Position numbers and translations under genes: made by a program. Below, piece by piece: positions 17,834 through 26,529 of a DNA stretch of 64,000 nucleotides; positions within the stretch are counted from its first letter, which is position 1; each line of letters starts with the position of its first letter. The notes beneath the pieces are model-generated. The model had not been told where the DNA came from. It worked only from the letters and a program-made list of their open reading frames with translations, and made no database searches. Source of the DNA: Methylophaga sp. UBA3192 (lineage in GTDB: Bacteria; Pseudomonadota; Gammaproteobacteria; Nitrosococcales; Methylophagaceae); assembly GCA_002363955.1 (NCBI GenBank), contig DEXE01000004.1, positions 164,478 through 228,477 of the forward strand, written 5' to 3'.

Positions 17834-17867
17834 AAAAGGCCCTGCCGGTAAGACCGACAGAGCCTGG
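17834..17867 (-). terminator. Terminator of the fecA-like receptor gene
   Basis: On the minus strand GGCTCTGTCGGT and ACCGGCAGGGCC form a stem with a three-base loop followed by TTTTTG, 25-60 bp after the receptor stop codon. Confidence 0.7.
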
Positions 17868-17892
17868 ATGGACTGACTGATTTCTATATTAC

Positions 17893-20352
17893 TCAGAAAT
17901 CGTATTTTAATGTCAGATTGGCATTTCGTGGAGCACCATAGGCCAGCTGACTGTAAAAACCGATATTGGTGTAATACTTTTCATCAAACAGATTATTGAT
18001 ATTCAGCTGAGCACTCAATGCCGGTGTCATCTGGTATTTAGCCATCAAGCGAACCAAAGCATAGCTGTCCTGTTTCAACTTTTCACTCTGGCCTAATGGA
18101 TTAGTCGCCAAAGTATAATTCGAGCTTTCCCAGTTCACACCGCCACCCACCGTCAATTGGTTCATGCGATAAGTAGTGAACAACGTCGCGGTACGGCGAG
18201 GATAGTTGGTATTCACTGCTGTGCCATCAGCATCTTCAGCCTGAAACTGTGACCAGCCAACCAGCAGATTCCAGTTATCAGTAATGGCCCCTGACACTTC
18301 TACCTCAAAGCCTTTACTGGTAGTGCCTTCAGCAGCGAATGAGGCTTGATTAGTGGTTCCGGGAATCAGGAACCCTGCATCGGTCTGTGCCAGATTATCC
18401 TGCTCTATACGAAATACCGAAAGCGAGGCATTGACCCGACCTTGCAGATATTCTGCCTTGATACCCGCTTCATAATTTTCACCTTCCAATGGATCAAGAA
18501 AATCACCATTTCGATCCTGAGCGTTCTGTGGATTAAAGATATCGGTATAGCTGGTATAAACTGAATAGACATCATTAATCTCATAGATCAAACCTGCATA
18601 GGGTGTGACAATCTGATTATGGTCAAAGTTATAAAGCTCGCCATTCCATTTCATACCCTCAATTTCCCAGTTGGTAAGTCGAGTCCCCAATATCAACTTT
18701 AATGGATCGGCAAGTGATAACTTAGCAACAGCATAGCCACCCAACTGTTTGGTTTTTTGCGTCGTATAGGGGTTTTTCTCCCCCCACTCAGGCTCAGGAT
18801 ATGAGCCATCCCATTCATAGAAACTCCCTGCTGATGCGACATTCAGAGCAGGTCTACGGTTGGCGATAAAATCCTGTTTGCTCTGCATCAAACCGATAGT
18901 CACCTCATGGTCACGACCAAACAATGAAATCGGAAGGTTTCCATAAATATCGATATTGTCCTGCTCACGTTCGTTGTCATACCAGCTTAGACTTGGATTC
19001 AATCCCAGACCCGTTTGTCTATCCGGTGCGCCGGGCAGCCACATCAGTTGTAAATCACCTTCATTGATGCTTTTGCTGTAGGCAGCGTAAATCGATGCAC
19101 CGGAATCAAAGTTATGTTCGATATTGGCAAAATAGTTGGTGACTTCTGAACCCCATGAAGTCCAATCGGCTCCAACCGTTTTTGAACGGGACCAATCCGT
19201 TCTGCTGCCATCACTGAACCAGGCCGGTAAACCACCCCAGGTTGAGCCAGTGGGTTTGTTTTGTTGTTGGCTAATACCAACATTTAACAAAGTGCTATCC
19301 GTTAAATCGGCTGCAAACGTGCCATAAAACACGGTTTTTTCATTTTCCAGTAAATCAACAAATGAACGCTCATCCAGGTAGCTGCCAACCACTCGCCCAC
19401 GCACTGTTCCGGCTTCATTTAATGGTGTCGAAATATCCACCGTACCCTGATAGCGATCCCAACTACCGGCACTGATTGATGCATGTCCGGTAAATTCTTT
19501 GCTATCAGCCTTTTTACGCACCAGATTAATCGCCGCTGAAGGATTTCCCGCCCCGGAAATCAAACCATTGGCACCACGCACTATTTCAATACGATCATAA
19601 AGTACCGTATCTATTTGCGATTCACCCGCAGAATAACCACCTTCCCAAGTCGTTGGCACACCATCTATCTGATAATTATTAATCGCAAAACCACGAGCTG
19701 AGAAACTGTTTCTTGAACTGTCCTGATTGGTTGAAGTGACTCCGTTCACTGTGTTGACTACATCGGTCAGCGACTCCAGCTGCATATCATCAATCATCTG
19801 GCGGGTAATAACGGTCACCGACTGCGGTGTCTCCCGAATTGATAGGCCCAGTCGCGTAGCGGTATTCATTGAGCCGGTAGTATAGGAATTGGTGCCTTCG
19901 GTGGTATTACCAATACCGGTGGCGCTGACCTGAACCGGTGCCAATGTCACGCTTTCGACTTCTGATGATGTAGATGAGGAACTTGCTTGCAGTTGGTAAC
20001 TATCTGCAGAAGTTTTAACAACCCGTAAATTGGTGTCTTGCAGTAATTGCTGCAAAGCCGAATCAATTGAATGTTCGCCAGTGAGGCCTGAACTTTGTAG
20101 GCCTCGGGTTAACGCTGCATCAAAATAAATAACCACACCTGCCAGACTGGCAAAACGATTTATCACACTGCCCAACTCACCGGCCTGAATGGAATAGCTC
20201 TGTGTGACTGTTTCAGCATAGATATTGGTCGAATAGGTCATGACCGGCATTAATAACGCACTGCATAACAATAATTGTCTGCTGGATCCGGTTATCCGCT
20301 GAATAGCTCGAACGACAGGCGTTTTTTGGGGTATCGATAGATTGGTTTGCAT
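17893..20352 (-). CDS. TonB-dependent siderophore receptor with N-terminal signalling domain (FecA/FpvA type)
   Basis: This outer-membrane receptor should import a ferric siderophore and signal its presence. The 819-residue precursor has an N-terminal leader (to about residue 47), an STN signalling domain (SIQAGELGSVINRFASLAGV through LQQLLQDTNLRVV, about 52-125), a plug domain (RETPQSVTVITRQMIDDMQL; the IVRGANGLISGAGNPSAAINLVRK block is split here by its glycine loop), and a 22-strand barrel ending LTLKYDF. The STN domain fits the directly upstream FecR/FecI-type pair. I chose the start MQTNLSIPQ; the frame extends 14 codons further. The actual siderophore cannot be read from the sequence. 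Confidence 0.9.
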   Translation of the reverse strand: MQTNLSIPQKTPVVRAIQRITGSSRQLLLCSALLMPVMTYSTNIYAETVTQSYSIQAGELGSVINRFASLAGVVIYFDAALTRGLQSSGLTGEHSIDSALQQLLQDTNLRVVKTSADSYQLQASSSSTSSEVESVTLAPVQVSATGIGNTTEGTNSYTTGSMNTATRLGLSIRETPQSVTVITRQMIDDMQLESLTDVVNTVNGVTSTNQDSSRNSFSARGFAINNYQIDGVPTTWEGGYSAGESQIDTVLYDRIEIVRGANGLISGAGNPSAAINLVRKKADSKEFTGHASISAGSWDRYQGTVDISTPLNEAGTVRGRVVGSYLDERSFVDLLENEKTVFYGTFAADLTDSTLLNVGISQQQNKPTGSTWGGLPAWFSDGSRTDWSRSKTVGADWTSWGSEVTNYFANIEHNFDSGASIYAAYSKSINEGDLQLMWLPGAPDRQTGLGLNPSLSWYDNEREQDNIDIYGNLPISLFGRDHEVTIGLMQSKQDFIANRRPALNVASAGSFYEWDGSYPEPEWGEKNPYTTQKTKQLGGYAVAKLSLADPLKLILGTRLTNWEIEGMKWNGELYNFDHNQIVTPYAGLIYEINDVYSVYTSYTDIFNPQNAQDRNGDFLDPLEGENYEAGIKAEYLQGRVNASLSVFRIEQDNLAQTDAGFLIPGTTNQASFAAEGTTSKGFEVEVSGAITDNWNLLVGWSQFQAEDADGTAVNTNYPRRTATLFTTYRMNQLTVGGGVNWESSNYTLATNPLGQSEKLKQDSYALVRLMAKYQMTPALSAQLNINNLFDEKYYTNIGFYSQLAYGAPRNANLTLKYDF

Positions 20353-20433
20353 AAGTCCTCTTGTATGAATAACGCAAGTTAATGGGATACTCACAAAGAC
20401 GGACGGGTATTTGAAAAGGTATAAGTTATGAAA

Positions 20434-21405
20434 TTATGCCGGGTGGACAGACACCCAATAGCGACTCCTAAACGTGACGTCCACCGGAAACAATCGGCTT
20501 ACTGCTATTAATGCTTGATCGGTATTGGTCAGATCAAATGTGCCACTGATATGATATTTCGCCAGCTCAGGTTCAACACGAATCACACCGGGCCGGTAAC
20601 GGGCAAGTTCAGCTAAAAACTCACTCAGAGGCATATCGTTGATAATCAGCTTTTGCTGCAGCCAGGCATCTTCCCCATCGACGATAGTGGTCAGTGTTTC
20701 AAACTGTTTATTGGTGAAGGCCAGCTTTTGCCCGGCAGGACAGATAATTTGCTGTTTATCCGGCAAGCTGACTTTCACCTGATGCTCAAACACAGACAGT
20801 ACCGTTTTATCCTGTTGTTGCTGAACTGAAAACCGAGTACCCAGCGGTTTTAATAAACCTTGCCGGGTTTGCACATAAAAAGGCCGGATATCGTGGTTTG
20901 GACTGGTGGAGATCATGATCTCACCTTGTTGCAGATTAATCCGTCGCTCTACTGGTGAAAAATCAACATTAATTGCTGAAGCACTGTTCAGTATAACTGT
21001 TGAACCATCCGCCAACTTTACTTCCCGGATTTGGCCGGTGTGCGTGAAATGATCTGCCAGCATCAACCCGGCAGGAGAATATTGCCAGGCCAACCAGCTT
21101 GACGAGGAAATAACACCAATACCAGCAAGGCTTTTCAGCACGTTTCTTCGAGCTTTGGCAGGGGGTGCCTCTGTGTCAGGTTTGAGTGATTTAAATGCCA
21201 GCTCGCCAGGCAACTGCTTGAGTTGATTTTGCAGTTTTTCCAGTTGCTGCCAGGCCCAATGATTTTCAGGCTGTTTCGCTAACCAGCTTTGCCAGTCTTT
21301 TGTTTTGTGGCTAGTCGATCCCGCCGTGAGTTCGACATGCCATTGGGCTGCATCCGCCAGGGCTTTTTGCTGTTGCGGTGTTAACTTTGCACCAGCACTT
21401 TTCAT
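20434..21405 (-). CDS. FecR-type anti-sigma / sigma-regulator protein
   Basis: The 323-residue inner-membrane protein relays the receptor signal to the partner sigma factor. It has an N-terminal DUF4880-like segment (LADAAQWHVELTAGSTSHKTKDWQ, broken by a turn, then LAKQPENHWAWQQLEKLQNQ), a transmembrane helix around residues 100-118, a FecR domain (TGQIREVKLADGSTVILNSA, RRINLQQGEIMI, GTRFSV) and a C-terminal secretin-like portion (PLSEFLAELARYRPGVI, ISGTFDLTNTDQAL). It overlaps the sigma gene by 4 bp (ATGA) and precedes the receptor by 81 bp, giving the usual fecI-fecR-fecA order. Confidence 0.92.
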   Translation of the reverse strand: MKSAGAKLTPQQQKALADAAQWHVELTAGSTSHKTKDWQSWLAKQPENHWAWQQLEKLQNQLKQLPGELAFKSLKPDTEAPPAKARRNVLKSLAGIGVISSSSWLAWQYSPAGLMLADHFTHTGQIREVKLADGSTVILNSASAINVDFSPVERRINLQQGEIMISTSPNHDIRPFYVQTRQGLLKPLGTRFSVQQQQDKTVLSVFEHQVKVSLPDKQQIICPAGQKLAFTNKQFETLTTIVDGEDAWLQQKLIINDMPLSEFLAELARYRPGVIRVEPELAKYHISGTFDLTNTDQALIAVSRLFPVDVTFRSRYWVSVHPA

Positions 21406-21941
21406 GCATCAAACTGCTCATATAGCGAAAACAGCAGACAATGCTGGGTCGCTTTGGCCATATATTTTTTCACCGAGCTTTCTGACATGCCCATTTCCTC
21501 AGCGATTTCGCGGTAGGTCATGCCTTTCAACTGGGACATCAAAAATGCCCTTTTCACTTTGGCCCCTAAACCATCCAGCATCGCATCAATGCGATACAGC
21601 GTTTCCAGAACAATTAAACTTTGCTCTGACGAAATGCCTTCCTGTTCGGGTTGTTGCATCAAGGCCTGCAGATAAGATTGTTCAATCGTGCGACGACGGA
21701 AATGATCAATCATCACCCGTTTTGCAACAGTCACAAGATAACTACGAGGCTCACGAATCGTTTCAACTTTGCCATGAAAGTCAGGTGCAGAAAGCAGTCT
21801 GACAAACGTATCCTGTGCCAAATCAGCGGCCTGATGAGAACAACTTAACCGCTCACGCAACCAATTTTGCAACCAGCTGAAATTGTTTTGATAGAGTTTT
21901 TCCAAGCTTTCTGTAGGGGGTGGCGACAAAGGGGCATTCAT
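21402..21941 (-). CDS. ECF sigma factor, FecI/FpvI type
   Basis: This 179-residue alternative sigma factor should direct transcription of the adjacent receptor gene. Region 2 is visible as LSCSHQAADLAQDTFVRLLS with the following SYLVTVAKRVMIDHFRRRTI, and region 4 as SQLKGMTYREIAEEMGMSES with VKKYMAKATQHCL. I chose the start MNAPLSPPP; a TTG five codons earlier is the alternative. A strong Fur box lies just upstream, so expression should rise on iron limitation. It is translationally coupled to fecR. Confidence 0.93.
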   Translation of the reverse strand: MNAPLSPPPTESLEKLYQNNFSWLQNWLRERLSCSHQAADLAQDTFVRLLSAPDFHGKVETIREPRSYLVTVAKRVMIDHFRRRTIEQSYLQALMQQPEQEGISSEQSLIVLETLYRIDAMLDGLGAKVKRAFLMSQLKGMTYREIAEEMGMSESSVKKYMAKATQHCLLFSLYEQFDA

Positions 21942-21952
21942 AGTAATTATTC

Positions 21953-21983
21953 GCAACTGTTAATGATAATGATTCGCAGTTGC
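21953..21983 (-). promoter_or_regulatory. Fur box upstream of the fecI-type gene
   Basis: Between the outer inverted repeat GCAACTG and CAGTTGC lies GCGAATCATTATCATTAA (minus strand), a close match to the Fur consensus GATAATGATAATCATTATC. It stands 12 bp before the chosen start codon. Confidence 0.75.
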
Positions 21984-22064
21984 ATTTTAGGGCAATTAAT
22001 TAATGAGAGCAATCCCTAAAAATATCTAACTTTTGAATGGCCTTGCCGATAAATGTTGAAGGTT

Positions 22065-22721
22065 TTAACGGTCCAGCCATTGTCGTAACAGATTATTGCG
22101 TACTCGAGAAAGGCGATCATATTGCTCTGTTTTACCGTTTAAATTGAATTCTTGACGGACTGACTGCTCCATATCAAACAGAATTTCCCGTTGATTTGGC
22201 TCCCGTACCCGGCTGGTGAGCCAACCAACAATAACCAGTCTTTCACCGTCGGTAACTTCATTAACCCGGTGCAGATACGTCGAGGGATATAACAGTAAAT
22301 CACCCGCATCTAATTTCCAGCTACGTTCCCCGCTACTGTCTTCTAACACCAGCTCGCCGCCCTGATACTGGGTTTGGTCCGATAAAAACAAGGTGAATGA
22401 AATATCCGTGCGCTGGTTGTTGATCAATGCTTCATCGACATGGGTGCCGTAACGCATGCCGGGTTTATAACGACTTACCAGCAGTCGAACAAATTGTTGT
22501 GCATGGGTGGTCTGTAAAAATAAATCATTTGCCAGCAGGCGTTGTTCAACCAGCTTTAACACACCGCCAACTTCCACCATATCAGCCTGCTGATTATGTT
22601 TTACCTGAATGGCAGCCCGGCCAGCCGTGCTCTGTCCGTCATGAAACAGGATATCCTTTATAGATGCATTAATAGCGTCGAGATCAATCGCTGATAAACA
22701 CTGTGAAAGATGCAGGATCAT
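22065..22721 (-). CDS. piuC: PiuC/YbiX-type Fe(II)/2-oxoglutarate dioxygenase (PKHD-type hydroxylase)
   Basis: The 218-residue protein belongs to the small prolyl-4-hydroxylase-like dioxygenases found beside siderophore receptors. Iron ligands are visible as HVDEA (H and D, about residue 98) and YLHRVNEVTDGERLVIVGWL (distal histidine and the 2-oxoglutarate arginine, split by the conserved turn). The block FTLFLSDQTQYQGGELVLED is typical. The substrate is unknown. I chose the start MILHLSQCLS, because the upstream ATG (22739) lies inside the Fur box. It is divergent from an unassigned exported protein and downstream of the fecIRA group in the opposite orientation of neither, sharing strand with fecI. 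Confidence 0.9.
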   Translation of the reverse strand: MILHLSQCLSAIDLDAINASIKDILFHDGQSTAGRAAIQVKHNQQADMVEVGGVLKLVEQRLLANDLFLQTTHAQQFVRLLVSRYKPGMRYGTHVDEALINNQRTDISFTLFLSDQTQYQGGELVLEDSSGERSWKLDAGDLLLYPSTYLHRVNEVTDGERLVIVGWLTSRVREPNQREILFDMEQSVRQEFNLNGKTEQYDRLSRVRNNLLRQWLDR

Positions 22722-22740
22722 ATTGAGAATGCTTCTCATT
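22722..22740. promoter_or_regulatory. Fur box between piuC and the divergent exported-protein gene
   Basis: ATTGAGAATGCTTCTCATT contains the perfect palindrome GAGAA-TGC-TTCTC and fits the Fur 19-mer well. It lies at the piuC start and 49 bp before the divergent gene, so it can repress both. Confidence 0.75.
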
Positions 22741-22788
22741 TATGGCAAAGTAGATAACTTATCATACCCCCACTCAGAGAGACAGACT

Positions 22789-23586
22789 ATGCAAGAAAAT
22801 CGTAAAAAATGGTTAAGCATTGGCGTGGCTTTGGCCAGCGGCATCAGCCTGAATGCCGCTGCCGCGGATGTGTCCCATGATATACACTTCACCCACGAAA
22901 ATATCACGCTGGCAGCCGCTGGTGAGGGTGAAGGTGGCGGTGTCAGCGAGACCGATCTGAAAACCAATGATGTCGCTTTTTTAACACGCTTGGGTCTGAT
23001 TCGCGGTCACTTGCTGGTGGGTTATGAGTTGTATAAACAAGGCCAGGTCGATATGGCGATTACCCATATGAAACATCCCCGTGATGAGCTTTATGCCGGG
23101 CTGGTTCCCTCTATTGAATATCGTGGTGGCGAACGTTTTGATGTTGCACTGAGCAATCTGGCTGACACAGTAACCAGCCAAGCTCCTCAGAAAGAAGTGG
23201 ATGAGGCATACAAACAACTGGAAGCCGGCATCAAAGCGGCTGAAGCTGTGGTGAAACCCGATTTAAAAAACACTCTGCAGAGTATCAAAGACCTGGTCCG
23301 CACGGCAGGTGAAGAATATGCCCTGGGCGTTGAAAACGGCAAACTCGTTAATCTGCATGAATATCAGGATGCTTACGGCTTTACCCAAATCGCCAATCGC
23401 CGTCTGGAACAATTGCCTAAAGCCACTCGCAATGAATCAGCTGAGGCTGTTAAACAGGTTGAAGGCTATCTGGATGAGCTTGCTGATTTATGGCCAAGTA
23501 TTGCCCCAGAGGGCGATGTGGATGGTGATGCTTCTAAACTGTATGGTGCTGCAGCACGGATTGAGATTGCAGCGTTAGGACTATAA
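22789..23586 (+). CDS. Exported protein of unknown function, probably iron-regulated
   Basis: I do not recognise a named family with confidence. The 265-residue product has a signal peptide (MQENRKKWLSIGVALASG with cleavage after NAAAA near residue 26), a short glycine- and glutamate-rich stretch (AGEGEGGGVSE) and a wholly helical domain. Its clearest block is FLTRLGLIRGHLLVGYELYK near residue 65, followed by ITHMKHPRDELYAGLVP, giving several His, Glu and Tyr residues that could bind metal. Some similarity to YfdX or imelysin-like helical periplasmic proteins is possible but weak: the imelysin GxHxxE motif is not exact. The start follows GAGAGACAG. The divergent Fur box links it to iron supply. 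Confidence 0.75.
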   Translation: MQENRKKWLSIGVALASGISLNAAAADVSHDIHFTHENITLAAAGEGEGGGVSETDLKTNDVAFLTRLGLIRGHLLVGYELYKQGQVDMAITHMKHPRDELYAGLVPSIEYRGGERFDVALSNLADTVTSQAPQKEVDEAYKQLEAGIKAAEAVVKPDLKNTLQSIKDLVRTAGEEYALGVENGKLVNLHEYQDAYGFTQIANRRLEQLPKATRNESAEAVKQVEGYLDELADLWPSIAPEGDVDGDASKLYGAAARIEIAALGL

Positions 23587-23660
23587 ACAGGACCAGGACT
23601 CGTTCAAATCTTTGCTCAACATTGGAAAGTGGAATGCTTCCACACAAAGTTTCAAGCTTA

Positions 23661-24116
23661 TTAAGTATGCCCTGTTGCCGCCAGCTTGGCGGCGATATAA
23701 TCACTGTGCTCAACGTGTAAAAGATTACTGATGCGACGAATAACGTGTTGTTCTATTTGATGAATTTCGTTATCAGCATTAGCGAGTTGCCAAAGCAAGT
23801 GTATCAGTTCAACTTTCTTTTTCTGGCTGAACTGGCGGTTGATTTCTGAGGTAAAAGCAAAATAGTCAGTGGCTGATTTGTGAGCTTGCTCAGCTTCATT
23901 AAGCAAACTTTCTGCCGAAGTTTTATCGAGTGAAAAGCGTCTCTGCAAAATGGTCAACAGCATTTCCCGCTCTTCGTCTTTGAAATGATAATCAGAGGCA
24001 ATCACCTCCACCATCAACGCGGCTGCAGCGAGTTTGACCGAAACTTGCGCACCATCTCCGGTATCGTTATCGCTGAGTAATTCACGTTGTAAGAATTGTT
24101 TGAGTTTATCGATCAT
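23661..24116 (-). CDS. TerB-family protein
   Basis: The 151-residue helical protein matches the TerB/DjlA N-terminal fold. Two acidic metal-site helices are visible: VKLAAAALMVEVIASDYHFK followed by DEEREMLLTIL, and KVELIHLLWQLANADNEIHQ followed by IEQHVIRRISNLL. TerB proteins were named for tellurite resistance, but most stand-alone copies have no proven role. An AGGTTCTCC region precedes the start on the minus strand. It lies upstream of nothing obvious and convergent to the exported-protein gene; the gap to it (74 bp) shows no clear terminator. Confidence 0.85.
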   Translation of the reverse strand: MIDKLKQFLQRELLSDNDTGDGAQVSVKLAAAALMVEVIASDYHFKDEEREMLLTILQRRFSLDKTSAESLLNEAEQAHKSATDYFAFTSEINRQFSQKKKVELIHLLWQLANADNEIHQIEQHVIRRISNLLHVEHSDYIAAKLAATGHT

Positions 24117-24177
24117 GAGGTTCTCCTGTACTGCAGAGACTTGTTTATAGGGGGCAAGTTCGAATAATAAATGGGGT

Positions 24178-25308
24178 TTATTTGGTCGAATGCAAGATAA
24201 CAGCCGCCTGATAGCGAGGCTTGCCGTAACCCAACATGCGATTAAATTCTTTATGGGTCACTGGCACATAAAAGCTGTCCGTCAGCGTTTTGTCATCATC
24301 CCAATCAATGTCAGGGTCATGAAAATAAACAAAGGTATCTGAAATCGACACCAGCACCACCCAATGTGGCGATTTGTTCTGGTTCAGACGATACGAGCTA
24401 ATCAGCACGACGGCCAGCGCACCTTGGTTCAGGTACTCCCGCAATAAATTCACATCAATATGACGCATCTGTTGCTCAACATCCGAGGTTTCCAGTTGTT
24501 GCATAAAGTCCTGATGCACACACTCCATTACCGCTTTTTTATCTTCACTGCGCACACCATTAACAAACGGCACATCATCACTATTGGTAATCAGGCTGGT
24601 TTTGAAATAGCGTCGCCATGCGGCCAGGGCCAGCCCCTGAGCACTACAGCCACCATGTCCGGAAGTCATAAATATGGTGGTCGCTTCTCGCCAAAGTTGT
24701 AATTCCAGTCCACGATCCAGATGCATTATCGGTTGCAGTGTTTTCATCGCCATCATCAAACTGGCAGGACCACAGGTAAAATCGGTACTTTGAGAATAAT
24801 GAAATACTTGCTGATGCAACTCTTCTGGTTGTGGCTGCAATACTTTCATCATACGTAGCGCATTGGCATGATCTTCATAGTAGTCGGTGACAATTTCAAA
24901 CTGGTGATAGCCCAGGCTCTCATATAGTTTGATGGCACCCACATTATCAGGTCGCACTTCCAGACGGATAAAGCTTCTGCCGGCGGTCAATGCAGCCTGT
25001 TCGGCCTCCCGCATCAATGCTCTGGCAATTTTCTGATTACGATATTCAGGTAATACCGCCAGCGAATAAATACGCCCCAGCGAAGTGCCTCGGGCATATA
25101 GCAACAGCACATAGCCCATTAATTTTTGTTGTTGCTCGGCCACTAATAATAAGGCGTTAGCCTTATTGATCATCCATTTGAAACTACGTCGGGACAGTTG
25201 ATCACTATCAAAACAGACATTTTCAATTGCCAGCAGGGCATCTACATCAGCTAACGTGGCCGCACGAAAAATTATCGGATCAGTCTGTTGGTTAACGACC
25301 ATTTGCAT
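24178..25308 (-). CDS. GNAT acetyltransferase fused to a C39-like cysteine peptidase
   Basis: Residues 1-155 form a GNAT (RimI-like) acetyltransferase with the acetyl-CoA loop LPEYRNQKIARALMREAEQA and LYESLGYHQFEIV. Residues 165-376 form a papain-like C39 domain: the catalytic cysteine is in QSTDFTCGPASLMMAM, the histidine in NKSPHWVVLVSI, and the aspartate in HDPDIDWD. The protein is therefore predicted to acetylate or cleave a small peptide-like product. It overlaps the DUF2817 peptidase gene by 17 bp and is next to a RimK ATP-grasp ligase, the trio seen in predicted amidoligase clusters. An alternative start lies two codons downstream. Confidence 0.87.
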   Translation of the reverse strand: MQMVVNQQTDPIIFRAATLADVDALLAIENVCFDSDQLSRRSFKWMINKANALLLVAEQQQKLMGYVLLLYARGTSLGRIYSLAVLPEYRNQKIARALMREAEQAALTAGRSFIRLEVRPDNVGAIKLYESLGYHQFEIVTDYYEDHANALRMMKVLQPQPEELHQQVFHYSQSTDFTCGPASLMMAMKTLQPIMHLDRGLELQLWREATTIFMTSGHGGCSAQGLALAAWRRYFKTSLITNSDDVPFVNGVRSEDKKAVMECVHQDFMQQLETSDVEQQMRHIDVNLLREYLNQGALAVVLISSYRLNQNKSPHWVVLVSISDTFVYFHDPDIDWDDDKTLTDSFYVPVTHKEFNRMLGYGKPRYQAAVILHSTK

Positions 25309-26362
25309 TGGCGGTTAAACCTTCCAAAGCCATTTCAATGACTTGGCGTCCACGGAACAATACTAACTCCTGCCATTGTGTTTCATCAGGACAGAAAAAA
25401 TCCTGCATGGCATGTTTGATATCCAGTGTTTTCTGATCAGACCAGTCAACCTTGCCGGATTGTTGTAGCTGTTGATCAGCAAACAGGACTTTCAGCATTT
25501 GCTGATTGCTAAACGTGCCGAATTCCAGCGTCAGAAAACACACATTATCACCTTGCTGATGCCAGAAATAATCATGCAGGCCATGTTTTACGCCCGAAGT
25601 AGAGGTACCCAGAGCCGGTTCCGTTACCGTGGGGCCAAATAATTCACGCGCCTTTTTTTGACCAGCCGTTTTAGGAAGGTGGTCACAGATCAATTCACCA
25701 TAGCCATAAGGTCCCAGGCCGCTATGAATATCAATAACAACCACGTTTTCACGTTTTTCCGGCTTTAACTGAGTCATTAATTGTTCAATGGTCTGGCGTG
25801 ACCAACTGGGTTTATCGCCACCATAGTATAGGGCATCGGCTTTGGTGTATTGGCCTTGGCTGAGCTTATCAAACTGCTCCCGCTGGTCACCAACCTGCTC
25901 AACGGCATCCTTTTGTTTACTCAGTTTTTCCCAGATGGCTACCGCCTCATCAGAATCCGGTAACTTGGAATCAAAGTCGACAAAATTACGATTGATATCG
26001 ATACCTTCATGATCATTGCGACTGGCACAGGCAAATCCCCAGGGATTTAATGCATGAACCATGACCACACACACATCAGCAGGTAATCGTCGATGACGTC
26101 CCACAAAATCCGATTGAATGGCAGAGCCCACACCACCTTCAACACCATGTATTCCGGACACTAACACCAGAATATTTTTTGCCTTGGGGCTGCCGGCCCA
26201 GGCAATATCGCAGAATAAGCGTTCGTTTTTCGGCCCACGTAGCGGGTGGACAATATTATTGACCCGCTCGACAATGGAGCTTGTTTCCACTGCTGAGATA
26301 AACTTGTCTCTTGCGTCAGCATAGCGTTGTGAAAACACGCTCAGAACGGCATCTGCATACAT
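25292..26362 (-). CDS. DUF2817 M14-like metallopeptidase/deacylase
   Basis: The 356-residue protein has the zinc carboxypeptidase-like pattern of DUF2817: SGIHGVEGGVGSAIQ supplies the H-x-x-E pair, HALNPWGFACASRNDHEGID and INRNFVDFD follow, VVIDIHSGLGPYGYGELICD holds the third ligand, and FLTLEFGTF the catalytic glutamate region. It should cleave an amide bond in a small substrate. The start MYADAV is chosen because AGGAGAG lies 8 bp upstream; the frame extends seven codons more. It is the first gene of the two-gene minus-strand unit and diverges from the RimK gene across 168 bp. Confidence 0.87.
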   Translation of the reverse strand: MYADAVLSVFSQRYADARDKFISAVETSSIVERVNNIVHPLRGPKNERLFCDIAWAGSPKAKNILVLVSGIHGVEGGVGSAIQSDFVGRHRRLPADVCVVMVHALNPWGFACASRNDHEGIDINRNFVDFDSKLPDSDEAVAIWEKLSKQKDAVEQVGDQREQFDKLSQGQYTKADALYYGGDKPSWSRQTIEQLMTQLKPEKRENVVVIDIHSGLGPYGYGELICDHLPKTAGQKKARELFGPTVTEPALGTSTSGVKHGLHDYFWHQQGDNVCFLTLEFGTFSNQQMLKVLFADQQLQQSGKVDWSDQKTLDIKHAMQDFFCPDETQWQELVLFRGRQVIEMALEGLTANANGR

Positions 26363-26529
26363 GGCAACAACTCTCCTGTACATAAAATTTCGGCGAAGAA
26401 TAGGCGACTTTTATGATTTTGACCAGATAAACTGCATAGTGGCAAAAATATTTATCACAACCATGACACAATCACTTTATGATGCACAAATCGTCTGGCT
26501 AACCTGAATCGGAGCAACGTTAACATCAT

